Positions 46,301 through 58,469 of a DNA stretch of 64,000 nucleotides are shown here, one piece after another. The notes below the pieces were generated by a model. The model made no database searches, was not told the DNA's origin, and was given only the letters and a program-made list of their open reading frames with translations. Numbering within the stretch: position 1 is the first letter of the stretch; the number at the start of each line of letters is the position of its first letter. Both the position numbers and the translations under genes were made by a program. The stretch lies in contig JAEMBT020000004.1 of the NCBI GenBank assembly GCA_018873245.2, forward strand, positions 1 to 64,000, given 5' to 3'. This stretch comes from Archegozetes longisetosus. Taxonomy: Eukaryota; Arthropoda; Arachnida; Sarcoptiformes; Trhypochthoniidae.

Positions 46301-49048
46301 GGCTTAAATCATATTTGGCTCAAATCAATTGACCATTTTGCGAGAGTTCACATCACTTTCGCCCAAATCAGTTCGCTCTGGAGACACATAACCAATCACA
46401 CTGTTGAACAAATATTTTCTTCCTCTGGTAATGTTGAGTGTCCTAACACATTTTTTAGTGTTCATTTCGAAAACGATAATCAAATTTTTCCATCACCCAC
46501 AGTTTTTGAGAAAATCATTACTTTTATTTTACAAAAAACATGCAAATAAGGCTAACTCAATGGTATTGTTATAATATTACAGATACACTAAATTTTCCTT
46601 TCGTCATCTACATTTATACGGGCATCTTCGGCTTCCCTCACGAGCTTCCAACTGCTATTTTATCCATTTGTAGTACCATGGGGCCATGATTGACCCTGGT
46701 ACCTCTCCAAAACAGTAGTTCTAACACTGTCATCTACTTACCTATTCCTGTTTTCACACAAAATTCTAATTTCTCAAAAACTGTGGCGGTGCAAAAGTTT
46801 TGCTTCCATGTTCGCATTCTGCGTGCACAAATCTATCAAAATCACCCTATCTCACTTGAGAAACAGGAAAAAAGTTCAAATTTCTTGTCCAGTGTTATCA
46901 GTTTAAGTATAAATACAAGTCAATAGCCAGTACTACAAAATATACGAAATGCAAACTTATAAGCAAGCTTTTAAGAAACGGAAAATCCAATTTCAATAAA
47001 ATAGTACAATATTTCAAATAAATAGTAATCTTACAATTATTCAATGTTAAATATAAAACATACCGCCATAGACTTCACACACAAGCCTAATGTTCTCGTG
47101 TTCGTTAACTATAATTGTATCATTCACTACAATTCCATTCATATCTTTGAGCAGTAATGAAATTGGAGCAACTTTCAATCAATAACAAATATAAATATAA
47201 ATATGATTTCATTTTCTTACACATTCTAATCAAATATTATACCTATAACACTGATTGTAACCACACTAATAGTAGTTCGTGTCCAACGAAAGTCGACTCG
47301 ACACCAATACTGACCATCGTCTGAATCGACAATACGTGAAATTTTCAGAATAGCTGGCCGTACAGACAAGTCTACGACAGCCCGATTTTCATAAGAACTA
47401 CTTATAAAATGCTGAGCACTAGAGAGAGGCAAAGATCTTGCGTCCACACTATAAATCGGTGAACCACTAATATCCGATCCTTTATACCATAGAATCAACT
47501 TGACAGCGTCTGAGGCTGACGACAGGGTTATATTGCAAGGAATTTCAACCGAAGAGCCGACTATTCTTCTCAGTTCGGGATATACTGTCAATGAAAATCT
47601 TATATTCCTTAATTTTGTCCAAAAACTAATCAATTTAGAGCATTTGTTCACATGCAATCTAAATATTATTCCGAAACTTATCACAGACTTTTCAATTTTT
47701 CCGTTCGGCTGCTTACCTGTTTTTTCATTTTCCATTGCATCGATCGATTGCATATTAGTCGTAGGTTCCTGCCAAACTAGTTGTGTATTTAAAATATAAT
47801 TCTACATTAAACAACCATTTTGTCATGCATTTCTATATAAATTGATCAATGCCTCGCGCACTTGAAAACTTTCATGTTTAGCTTAAAGTAAAAGTGCAAG
47901 TAACAAGCATTAATCAACCTTTTAATATATCAAATAATTACTTATTTAAACAACCTTTATTACTTTTTATTTATATGATTTCAAAGTTCAAAGTGCACTA
48001 CTTGCATTTATACATAGATATATTCAGGCCTCCATATCGAAAACCACTTCTTTGCTTACTTTCAAAAATAACACATTTTATACAAACTCCATACAAAGTT
48101 AATCCAAGACTAAATGTCACTTCAAAATCTGCATATGAATGACAAACAACAATAACCGGTTGTCGCTTAATCAATCAAACAGAGAACTCATTCAAAGCTA
48201 TGCAAAACTTTATTCAAATAACAAATTTTAATTTGTCATAGCAATCAATTTTTATTTTCTCATCCAAACATATACGAACTTTTTTAATGTGGATAAAACA
48301 CAAGTTAAAGAGGATAATTCAAATAAAATCCAAAACCAACTGAAGATAACCGGTTATTACTCTGTTATTCATATAATATCCATCGATATCTGATCAACTT
48401 TTCTCAATTCTAACAGTTGAACAAACAACACATTTATTGAACCGGCTAATAAGGAGAACGAATTTTCTCTCTCAATCATCTAAACAGCATTCTAATAACT
48501 ACTTTTAATTGATTCAAACTAGACATTCTCAGTGAAAAAGACGGTATTTTTTGAGAAAAAAACATTCAATCTATAACAAGTGCAAACTTACATAGAAGCA
48601 AACTCAATATTCAATATTAGTTTTCGGTTGAACAAAGTTTTTCATTCTAGATAAGTGAAACAAGAAGCACATTTGCATTTCGAAACCTTGTATTTTATAA
48701 GAAACAAAAATAACACAAAAAACTAGACAATCATAACAATAGATTATAGTGAATGATCAGCAGTGTTCATCAGCAGTGTTATTCAAGCAGTTCTATTGAA
48801 TGTTTTGTCAATTTCTCAAAACATTGCTATGATTTTCAAATTGATCTTGATCGATAATTTACAAGCAATGATTGTATGTTGGCAGTTGCATTTTTCTTTA
48901 ACAAATAGTTTATTAAAGTTAAAAACGTATTTTTCTTACTTTCAGATTTAGTCATTGAGTAAAACGTTTGATGTACAAAATAAACAAATAAAACCAAGCA
49001 AAATTTAGTCCATTTGTTGCTGTTTATTCTGCCATCAAATTGTTTCAT
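40318..49048 (-). CDS. side: Sidestep-like immunoglobulin-superfamily receptor, twelve exons, 3' end not found
   Basis: Minus-strand exons in order: 49048-48940 (signal peptide, FCLVLFVYFVHQTFYS), 47776-47717, 47584-47243, 47171-47064, 45950-45738, 45671-45524, 44809-44661, 44243-44148, 42762-42697, 42217-42089, 41677-41321, 41018-40318. Every junction is GT-AG and in phase; 826 codons. Ig1 (V-type: GSSVEIPCN, LILWYKG, PIYSVDARS, DDGQYWCRVDFR) lies in exon 3. Ig2 spans exons 4-5, Ig3 exons 6-7 (LRPLIVHVFGP), Ig4 exons 8-10. Ig5 is in exon 11 (APVCVTEAQN, FFWTVNN, IVRCWGRNSVG), followed by a fibronectin III domain (FDGGSLQSFHLEVYD) and a membrane span (VIMILIWICASLIGLIGIIF, about 676-695). Five Ig, one FN3, one TM is the Sidestep plan. 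In flies these proteins guide motor axons as partners of Beaten path. The frame leaves exon 12 through GTAAGT, so more tail exists. Confidence 0.9.
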
Positions 49049-52000
49049 AATTTACTTCGAGTCGAGTTCATTGCCTGAATAATCATACAACAAAATAATC
49101 ATACAACAAAATCCTATTGATTACAATTTTTAGTAAACAATGAAAAAATGAATAAATTGCATAATTGCTATAGTGTTAAGTTAACTATAACACAAACTTA
49201 TAAAATGTCTACATCAAATGCTACAGCCAACATCAAATGCTAAAGCCTTCCCTCGAGCGGCAATCATTACAAATAATGATTGATTTGAATAAATGTTTTT
49301 AAACCATTTCAGATTGCGATTGGTTAAGTGTGGACTAAGGCCTGAGCGGATGAGCCAAAAATGTCTGCAGCCATTATACTATACATCGATCACTTGAAAC
49401 TGAATTACAATTGAGCATTTAGTACCCATCATCTTATCAGATCCAATTGAAAAAAGCCATTTACCATTAAATCCGACGTTCATTTTGGTTTTGTTTGTAA
49501 ACGAAAATGTTTGAATATTGGTCAAATGATCTGTTATAAGTCTCTGATAGACGTTGCCGTTGTGCCAGTATCAACACATGTCAGTAAGTCTAATGGACTT
49601 TCTTAGGGCACTGATTTTGCCGTAGCATTCAATAGATTTGTACCAAGTGAGCATTTCAAATATTATTTAAGTTGAAGTCTAGCACATTTCTTATTCACTC
49701 TGCTTGTATTATTACTCATATTTTCATATAAGAAAAAACATTTATTATTATTGTTTGCTGACAGATATAGCAAACATATGCCGCACATATTAATGCATAA
49801 AACTATTCTTAAAGCGAAACAGATAAAGAGCCGCATTTTTTCTATTCTAAAATCAAATATCAAACCGCAGTTCAATACAAACTAATTTTCACGTTTTTAT
49901 CATATTTTCAAATATATTTTTGTCCATTTTCATTGCAATCCTAAAATACTGTAATGTTTAGCGCCGTATATGGTGTTCATATAAATTCAAATAAGTTTCC
50001 ATTCCGCGACTCCCTTTCGCACATTTAAGCTTCAAATTGAAACACACAAATCCACAATTCAAATTGTATTTCCTAATTCCATTTACTCTATTCATTTAAA
50101 ACTAATCAAAAAGCATTCACTTATGGAAAGGTGTAGAAAAAGTCCAGCAAAACAACTTCATGGTTCAGATGTCAACCATTTTGCTCTCTCCTGTCATCAA
50201 TTCAATTCTGATCATAACTGAGTAATCAATCAAACATCAAACTAAAATGCGTCCGATATGTTTGACAAATTTGTTCAAAATTATCAAAATCTAAGTTAAA
50301 ATGAGCGGTAAATCGTGTCATCGCATCAAAGTTCATAAATAACTTAGATTTTCGATCAATAGCTTATTACCAACAAAATACCTGTCATTTTACTGTCAAA
50401 TCTCTGACTTATATTTAAAAAGTAAGCAATCGATTCATACGAAAAAAGATTTTATAAAATTGAAAAGTTTTAGCTCAACAACTGAAGAGTTTATTTCCTA
50501 AAGGGCCTAAGTGCCTATATTATAGGGTCCGTTACTTTGAGTGTTCACTATGATCTTTACGGGACTTTATAATATAAACACTTAAGTCCTTTTAGAAATA
50601 ATTGTTTCAAATTGTAACCGAATATTGTTTCAAGTGTTTAGGCATTTCCTACTGCTACAACTTTTATTTTCAACACTTATATGATAGAAGGCGCACATCA
50701 AATACATTGTTTATAAATATTTTTGCAAATTTGGTCAGTTCTTAAACTACTTACTATCAATTTAGTCATTTCTAAAAGAGCCAATACTGCACTATAATCT
50801 ATGTTCTATAATAGCTGCCCTTTGCCGATAGCTGGTCACGGCTGTGATGTGTGACAAAAAAAGTAAAACTTGAACAAGTTGTTTTATTTATCGCTTTGTT
50901 TCGTCATTTTCTACCTGCATACATTTTTCCAAAAAACACGTCCGGAATGAAATTGCAATTTTTAGGTAAGTATCATGCCCATAGTTTTTTAAGTATAATA
51001 TCTTCAAATTTCGATTAAATTTGACAAATTGTTCAGTTTTCAATTAATGCAAAATATATTGTCTTATGATTGACATTAAAGCACGTTTTCGGTAAAAGTG
51101 CATTGAGTATTGGCTTAAAAGCAAACTCGCAACGATTTATTTGAAGCAAGACACTGTTTTGCTTGTTTTGTGTATCTTCAAATTGATTTAGAGAACTCCA
51201 ATAGCTTTCAAATATGATCAAAAACTAAATATTCAATAGATAATTGAAGTCATTAGATACAAGTGGGTTCAAAGTTATAAACATAAAGCAGGATTATCGA
51301 CTAGAGTATTCCTTCGCATAAATTCAAATTAATAGGTTTGAAACGCTTTGCATTATACGTTCCAAAACAGTTAATCAAACGATTTTTCTATAGTTCGAGC
51401 CAAACATTACAGTTTGCTTCAGCTCTACAATCAAATCAAGTCAAACGAAATCAAATGAAAGACAAAACAAACAATAGTCAAATAACATTAGAGTTTATAT
51501 ATAGGGTCACTCCAATTCTACAGTAGTGAATGAAAAATTCAATATTACTATCCATTGAGTGCTATCGCAGTTTTTCGTCTCTCTCCCCCAGTCATAAGTT
51601 GCAACGGTTTACTTTCACATAAATTGCATTACATTTTCTCTTTCGCCTACTCGAGCGTCCACTCATTACTAGTTTTAAAATAGAGCAGTCCAAACGTAAA
51701 GCATTTCCGTAGTTTTCACTATCAGATTTGATTTTATTCCTCAGATCAAACACCAACAATAAAACAAATTCAAACTAAAAATCAACTCAGAATAAAAACA
51801 TCAGCACAAATTGAATCATTGCTTCAAAAGACAATTATCATTGTAGTTTAGTTCAAGTGCAACGCAAATTCAGTTATCTGTGTTTGCCTTCTTTTATAGC
51901 ATAAACTCTGATCAAAAATGATCTCAATTTTTTCAACAAATACTCGATTAGCCACTGTTTTCAAAATCACTACAATTTGCAATTATTATAACTTGCAATC

Positions 52001-55000
52001 AAATTTTGCACCAGCTTAACATTCAATTATTCATAAATATATAGAAAAAGTGAATTCTTTTTTTACTTATTCCTGATTCTGCGCCAAAAAGTGTTGATTA
52101 TTTAGTTTATAATGCCCTTCAGCTCAATCAATCATCAGAGCTATACAGCAAACTATCACACCTTCATATAGTGTGATGAAAGCTTATGTACAACTACTTC
52201 CAAGATCAACGTCGAACAAAACTTATCCGTTACAAGAAGGCCAACCAAAGCGATCAATGAGATAGAAAAGACAGTTCAGTCATCGCAGACTCTTTCAGAA
52301 AAGCAGATCAAATTTAGTATTAGTCTAACAATTGAATGCATTCCCAAACTAATAATCAGATCATATGAGTTTGCTCACATTTTTTCATTTGACTAAATTT
52401 CTTGGAATGTAATATATCTGTTACTTATTTTTGCCAGCTGTAAATCAAAATCTCTGTATTTATGTTACAAATATGTTTGAATCGCGCTTTTCTACAGTAT
52501 TTTTTAGCGGATTATTCAAAAACTAATCCAAGTCCGAATTAGGAAACGAAATTTGCTAAAACCGAAAAACACAATATTTAATAGATTCAATTAGCTAGCA
52601 TTTGTTCATTTTCTATCAGTTATCCCTAATGAAAACTTTCCATCTGATTGATCTCTAAAACATTGATTCATCATTTGTCCGAATTGGTTTTTAACCAAAA
52701 ACTAGCAACGCTTCGTCTCATCGCAAATGTTAGTTTATGTCTAAGTCTAATCAAAATCAACTCAAGCCTAAATGTGACTGATTCATTGCTGCCGTAAAAC
52801 ATCATAGACAGAAGATGATCACTTATTGACGCGCGATCTACACAACACTTTCGATTAGGTTTTCACAATAAGCGTAAAAGTTGTTTAATATCTGATTTCA
52901 ATAATTCTACTGATTGTATTGTTGGAAAGCTGCATTTTTGAAACTAATCCGTCGAAAAATATGATCAATTTATTTGTAAATTTTTATAAATCAAAATTAT
53001 TTAGATGGCTCAATAAACCCTCTAATATTAAAATGTTATTTTGCGAATTTTCACAACGATTTTTTTATCATAAACGTCATTTTTTATATCCATCACGCTA
53101 AGCTTTTATAAGCGGAATGCGTGACTTTTTTCGATATTTTTAGGCAATAATAATATATATAAATATAAGCGCGACATAAAATGTTTTTCGCAAAAAGCTG
53201 TACAATAAATCATAATTTTACAGACAATAGACTGAATTATAGTAAGAAATGCGAAACAAAATTGTGCAAAAAATTTAGAGAAAACCTCAGTGATTTGCCA
53301 TTTGTTCACTGATTTTTCACTGTATGTTTTGTTTGAGAGTTAGTGACCGTTAGTGACCGTTAGTGACCAGTGCATTTCATTAATACTTGAAGTTAAATAA
53401 TAATTGTTCGATTGCGCAAAGCTGCCCCGTCCACACTTTCAATGCAAGTATAATATTTAATAAAGTATCTCATAGACCATAATTTAAAGATCATTTTTTT
53501 CAAACATTAATTTAACTTACAAATAGGCGTCGATTTGAAACAAATAGATAACTACATATTGAACAATACGGGCTATTACACACATACAAGTAGTCATTGC
53601 TGTGATTAGAACCATTTCAACCAAAATCGCAGTTATCAATCCAATAGATATCGTCTCATACAGATTCGAACTATGTTTCAAAACACCGATACTATTTCAA
53701 GTGAAAGGATATGAAAAGTTCATATTTGGTCACATGAACATTACTCGGATGCGATGCGATCCCATCACAACAAAACAAACGCTGCATGAGTATTCGAATC
53801 CGATTTTCCGAGTTTTTCCGATAAAAGTTGCCCTAAATTTCAGTATTAAGTTCAAGTTTGAGATCATATTAAATTGAATGAAAACATTGTATAACAATAA
53901 ATATCCTGCTTTTCATTTAGAAAATTGCATATTGAAAATGTTATTAGATTTGATCCTAAAGCTAACGCATAAGTTGATGCATAAGCTGATGCGTAAACTG
54001 ATACATAAGCTCATTTATGTTGTCAAATAATTAATGATTCACTTAAACTCATTAATAGTTCATAGTTGTTCTCATATGATTGAACAAAACTCTCATTTCA
54101 ATGTATTTAAGTGACAACTTTGTTAATAAATCACTTTATAAATATATTAATTTGATTATGTAGCGCAAAATTGCACATCATTTCACTTCAAAATTAGGTC
54201 TATTAACTATAAATGCTTTTTCACTTTAATTTATAAATTGAAACTCTCGCCAAATTGATTCAAACATATTTAAGATGATAATAGAGATATTTTTGTTAAA
54301 AAACCAGAAATACTTTTTTCAAACCAATTTTTCAGCTTTAGATAAGTTTTGACAAACTTTTTTCCACTGATAGTTCAGTTAATCACTACTGTATTTGAAC
54401 AAATATCTTGGATTACAGATTGAAGTGGTGTTCAAAGTCTAGTGACAGCATCAATCTAGAAGTGATGTTGAGCGCGATTCTCTAGTAATGCAGAGATATT
54501 GTAGTTTTGACGCATCCGCACTATTCTATGCGCACATGCAGTGATTGGTCGTAGTAACACATATTTATACTTCTAATGGTCGGAGCATTGGCTTCGCTGC
54601 CAGTCAATTGAATCATTTACTCAATCTAGTTATTTATGCATATAATTTAACCTCTTGTTTCTAAATATGTGCACATTTTAACTTTTGTTCTCAAACGTTT
54701 ACATATTTGAGGCAAATTGCAAGATACTTGTAATAACATGTGTGTATTGAGCTTTTAACATTTAATTCACTTCAATTATGCCCTTCACTCCTTCTATTGA
54801 ACGGCAAAACACGAGTCCATTGTTCTAATCCTCTTTCAAATGAGTTCAGTGCTCCAAAGACTGTCTCATTAGACTTTTCATTAGGAAAATTAAACATTTA
54901 CAACACATATATTTTCATCACTTATGCAAACCTTACAAGTTATATAAACCATATTTGAACCTTTCATTGTCTGAATAATATTGTCTCAGTAACACTCAAT

Positions 55001-57849
55001 AGTATTGAACTTATTTTTTGTGAACTTCAAACAACTAATAGAAAAGAAAACATTGACTAAATTGCTAAACAGAACAAAAGACAACTGTTTCGTGGCAATG
55101 AGTTGTGACTATTGAAAATTTTCATTTAATTAACATTGATTGCTCACATTAGGATTATACTATCACAATACTTTCATTATTGAGGTGTTCAATGAGTTTG
55201 GCAGTTATTTTCTTGCAATCATCTCGCGTCGATTCAACACAATTTCAGTTACTGAGCAATTAAAGCCATTCTGTTCTATAAACACAATTCTGGAGACAAT
55301 CACTTTTGTTCGCTTTTATTTTGATTAATTAACATTTTTCAGATCGATTTTTCCACAGAAACACAAGTTATTAAGTTTGCGTTCGGTCGTTCACTGCGAG
55401 CAATCTAGCGCTTTCTCATTACATCTTCAGACTAGAAGCTCAAACAAAAGGTTCACTATTTATGTTTGGGTCAGCTCTCATCCAATCTATGGCTCGTTCG
55501 CATCATGTCCTCGCTCTCAACTTAATCACATTTTTAGGCTCAATCAAAATCGATGAAAAAATTGATTTTCAACTAAACGAAACAACTGAAAAAACTCATC
55601 ACATAAACAATACTTCGATTATAAGCCAACAAATTCTTTATTCCTTATCTTGGATGGTTGGTTCAATTGCTAAAGCATCAGTAATATCAGCTCTATCTTA
55701 GATCTATCAGTCAAATTTCGCACTTTCAAATTAGTATTCAACTTAATCAATCAGATTGAGCTTACACTGTCCTTTCAGTTCAATTTGAAAATGACGTTCA
55801 GATTTTGCTTTTACAAAATTCGCTTCCGTATCCAAAATTCATTTCGAAGCTTCACTTACGAGAATCGAGTGGAGTTTCAGTCTAAAAAGTATCGCAAACA
55901 TAGAATAATAAGAGAAAATAGAGAATTAACAAGTTATTCATCACATTATTATTGACATTCAAATTTTTGCCTTGCTGATCTTTCAAGTCTATTCACTACA
56001 ATTGATCTCATTTCAAATAAGAATGCATTCAAATTGAGATAAAAAAATCTAAATTTATCTGAAAATGATTTTTCTGTTTTTTCTTTTAATAGGCTTAAGA
56101 CAACTGAATTTTTCATACTAACAGTTGTTTTGATCGAGCGAAAGATCAAGTTTAGGACAGATCTTATAGTTAAAAGTAATCAATATTTAGCCTAATATTG
56201 AACAATACTATTTGTAAAGTATGTATAATTAATGCGAGAGTAGATCGTATCGGTTCTATGATTTTAGTTGAATGAGTACCGCATTAGCCTATAGTATGAG
56301 AATCTATTTTCCTACTATTTTCACTCATCTAAAATGCACGGAAAAAGCATTGATGCATAATAAAAGCATAGCAATGTTCGCATCACAAAATACTTTTGAC
56401 ACAACTAATGCTATCTTATACTCACGAGTCTCTATTACATAGCTCCTGCACTTTTCTACCATCAAAATACTATTTCGATCATTTCTTATTTATTTTATTA
56501 TTGTTCTTATCGTTTGAAACAAGTTTTAAATGCTCAAAGGACTAGTATTTCAAAATTGATTTCATTTCATTTCTCACAATTTCAAAACTTTTAATCAATT
56601 TAAAATAGTTAAATCGAAACATTTAATTTAGATTATCCATAACACATCCGAAAAGGCTTTTCGAACAACTGGACGATTTGTTTTAATCAATTTTGTGAAT
56701 CATTTTTTTAAAAGTATTTTTTAATTAAAATGAAAAAGTATCAAATGTTTAGTTTGGGTTCAATCTTCTTTTATAAAAGCTTTTGCTCAGGTGTGCTCAG
56801 GTGTGCTCAGGTCTGCTCATTGATAAATATTGGCTTGCAAGTTAGAGATGATCCTCTTATAAACATGAATAGATAGAGTACAATAATATATTTGTCATAC
56901 TTTGTGCTCGTTCTGAGTAAATAAAAGTAAAAAAGTAATTACTTCTCGCACAAAATAGACAACAGACAAGACCAATATATTGGGCAACAAAATCAATAAA
57001 TCACTACAGCAGCTAAATATATAATGAGTTGAACTAATAAACCAACTTTTAGTTTATATTTGAACAAATCAAATGCATCTTTGCCAGTAATTGTTTGAAG
57101 TGCTTTTTATCTTTTTCTATCACTACTTCAAAATTGAGTTCACAAAATTGGGTTTGAAAACTTTGCAAATAAATCGGAAAAGGTGCTCTGAAATTGAATT
57201 CTTATTTCGTATTGATTATTAGGTCACTTTCAAACAATTCATATTGCATAGTTGTCCGAACTGAACCTTACAACCAATCGCGCATTATTGGATGCGAACG
57301 TTCTCATAAACATTCAGACCTTATGACTTGACATTTCAATTCACACTATTTGTACCTTAGTGTTCAAAGTTCAATATCCGACAAATGCCAGCCTTGAAAA
57401 CCAGTTTCGACAGTATGGGATTGAATGACCACTTATTTGAGTGGCAAATGCAGTCATATGTGCATATTTATAGAAAGCGTACAGGCATAGAGAGACTACA
57501 GGCATAGTCTGCTACAGGCCAACCAAAACATTGTCAACAGCAATCATAACAAAATGCAATCTTAGGAATACAGTTTGGTTTATTGAGCTAAAACATATAT
57601 ATTTAAGTTTGAAACGCAAAACAAACATTCTTCTTAACATAAAATGCATTTCGGCTATTTTTACACTCATATCCAATCTAAGCAAACACAAGTATAACAG
57701 TTGAGCATTTCAGTTGTATAATTTGCAACCAAATCAAATTCAGATTATTTTTTAAAAATCTTTTCAATATTTAGAATCACTTGTATATACTTATGACTGG
57801 TTAGAGAGTCAGTTAAGTGACCCTTTGGTGCATTGCACGAGTACTGCAT
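49049..57849. other. Gene-free block between divergent Sidestep and SPSB genes
   Basis: About 8.8 kb with no frame I can assign to a protein. It should contain both promoters and 5' untranslated exons. Local structures: an imperfect palindrome at 50492-50600, three 10-bp GTTAGTGACC units near 53338-53368, GATGCATAAGCT-type repeats at 53960-54015, and three 11-bp GTGCTCAGGT-type units at 56788-56820. A 79-codon frame at 55462-55701 has no recognisable features. Confidence 0.5.
50492..50600. repeat. Imperfect palindrome (hairpin-forming)
   Basis: The left arm begins TATTTCCTAAAGGGCCTAAG, and the right arm's reverse complement begins TATTTCTAAAAGGACTTAAG; both arms continue alike over about 40 nt with roughly 20 percent mismatches. 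Could be a small MITE or a structured RNA; there is no coding. Confidence 0.65.
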
Positions 57850-58269
57850 AAGACCTGACCAAAAAGTACGTACGCAGCCATAGAGGAGAGGGTTTCCTAA
57901 ACGAGTACGTACGCATTATTAGTGGGCAATTTAAATTAAGTCAATACGTATTTATGAAAACATTACCAAATCGTCGAAACGGGTGTGTGGGTCTTATGGG
58001 TCAAATTTAAGTAAAACAGTGGCTTTCAATAGTCAGACAAAATGACATAAGAATTACGTGACTACAACAAGTAGAAGCAATGTTTGTATCATAAATGATC
58101 TCAAATTTGGGTTAAGCAATCAATCAGACTCATTACCATTAAATATTGTGTAAATGATTTATTGGAGTACTATTTCATTTTTATATATAGCGTACAAATA
58201 CCAACGTGGGGAGGGAAGGGGTGTCTAAAACTAGACCTTTAGCCTACGTACTTTTTGGATAAGGTCTAA
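57850..58269. mobile_element. MITE with AGACCT...AAAAAGTACGTA inverted ends
   Basis: The left end reads AGACCTGACCAAAAAGTACG. The reverse complement of the right end reads AGACCTTATCCAAAAAGTACG. Both have pyrimidine/purine-rich GAGAGGG or CCCTTCC blocks just inside. About 420 bp, no coding. It lies about 200 bp upstream of the SPSB start codon. Terminal TA is present on the left and degraded on the right, as expected for an old Tc1/mariner-type MITE. Confidence 0.7.
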
Positions 58270-58469
58270 GCACTGCGTAAGTACTACATCTGTATTGCAT
58301 AACTCGTTATTCGCACAACATAAAAGAGTTGAGTTTATTTCACTCTTAGATAGTTTTGCATTTGTAAGAAGTGTTGTGTAAGTGTTGTTTTGGTGGTATT
58401 AGTTGTGGCACTAACTCATATGTTTATGACTCATATCAAATCTATAAATAGTTGAAATCAAATTAATAA

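Noticed and set aside
47226..47753. One 175-residue protein from a continuous frame
   Set aside because: The frame runs through an intron. GTAAGC at 47716, the acceptor before 47584 and GTATAA at 47242 give two exons that match the Sidestep pattern and phase.
55462..55701. 79-codon frame in the spacer upstream of SPSB
   Set aside because: No domain, no signal peptide and no splice partner recognised; its length is expected by chance in 9 kb.
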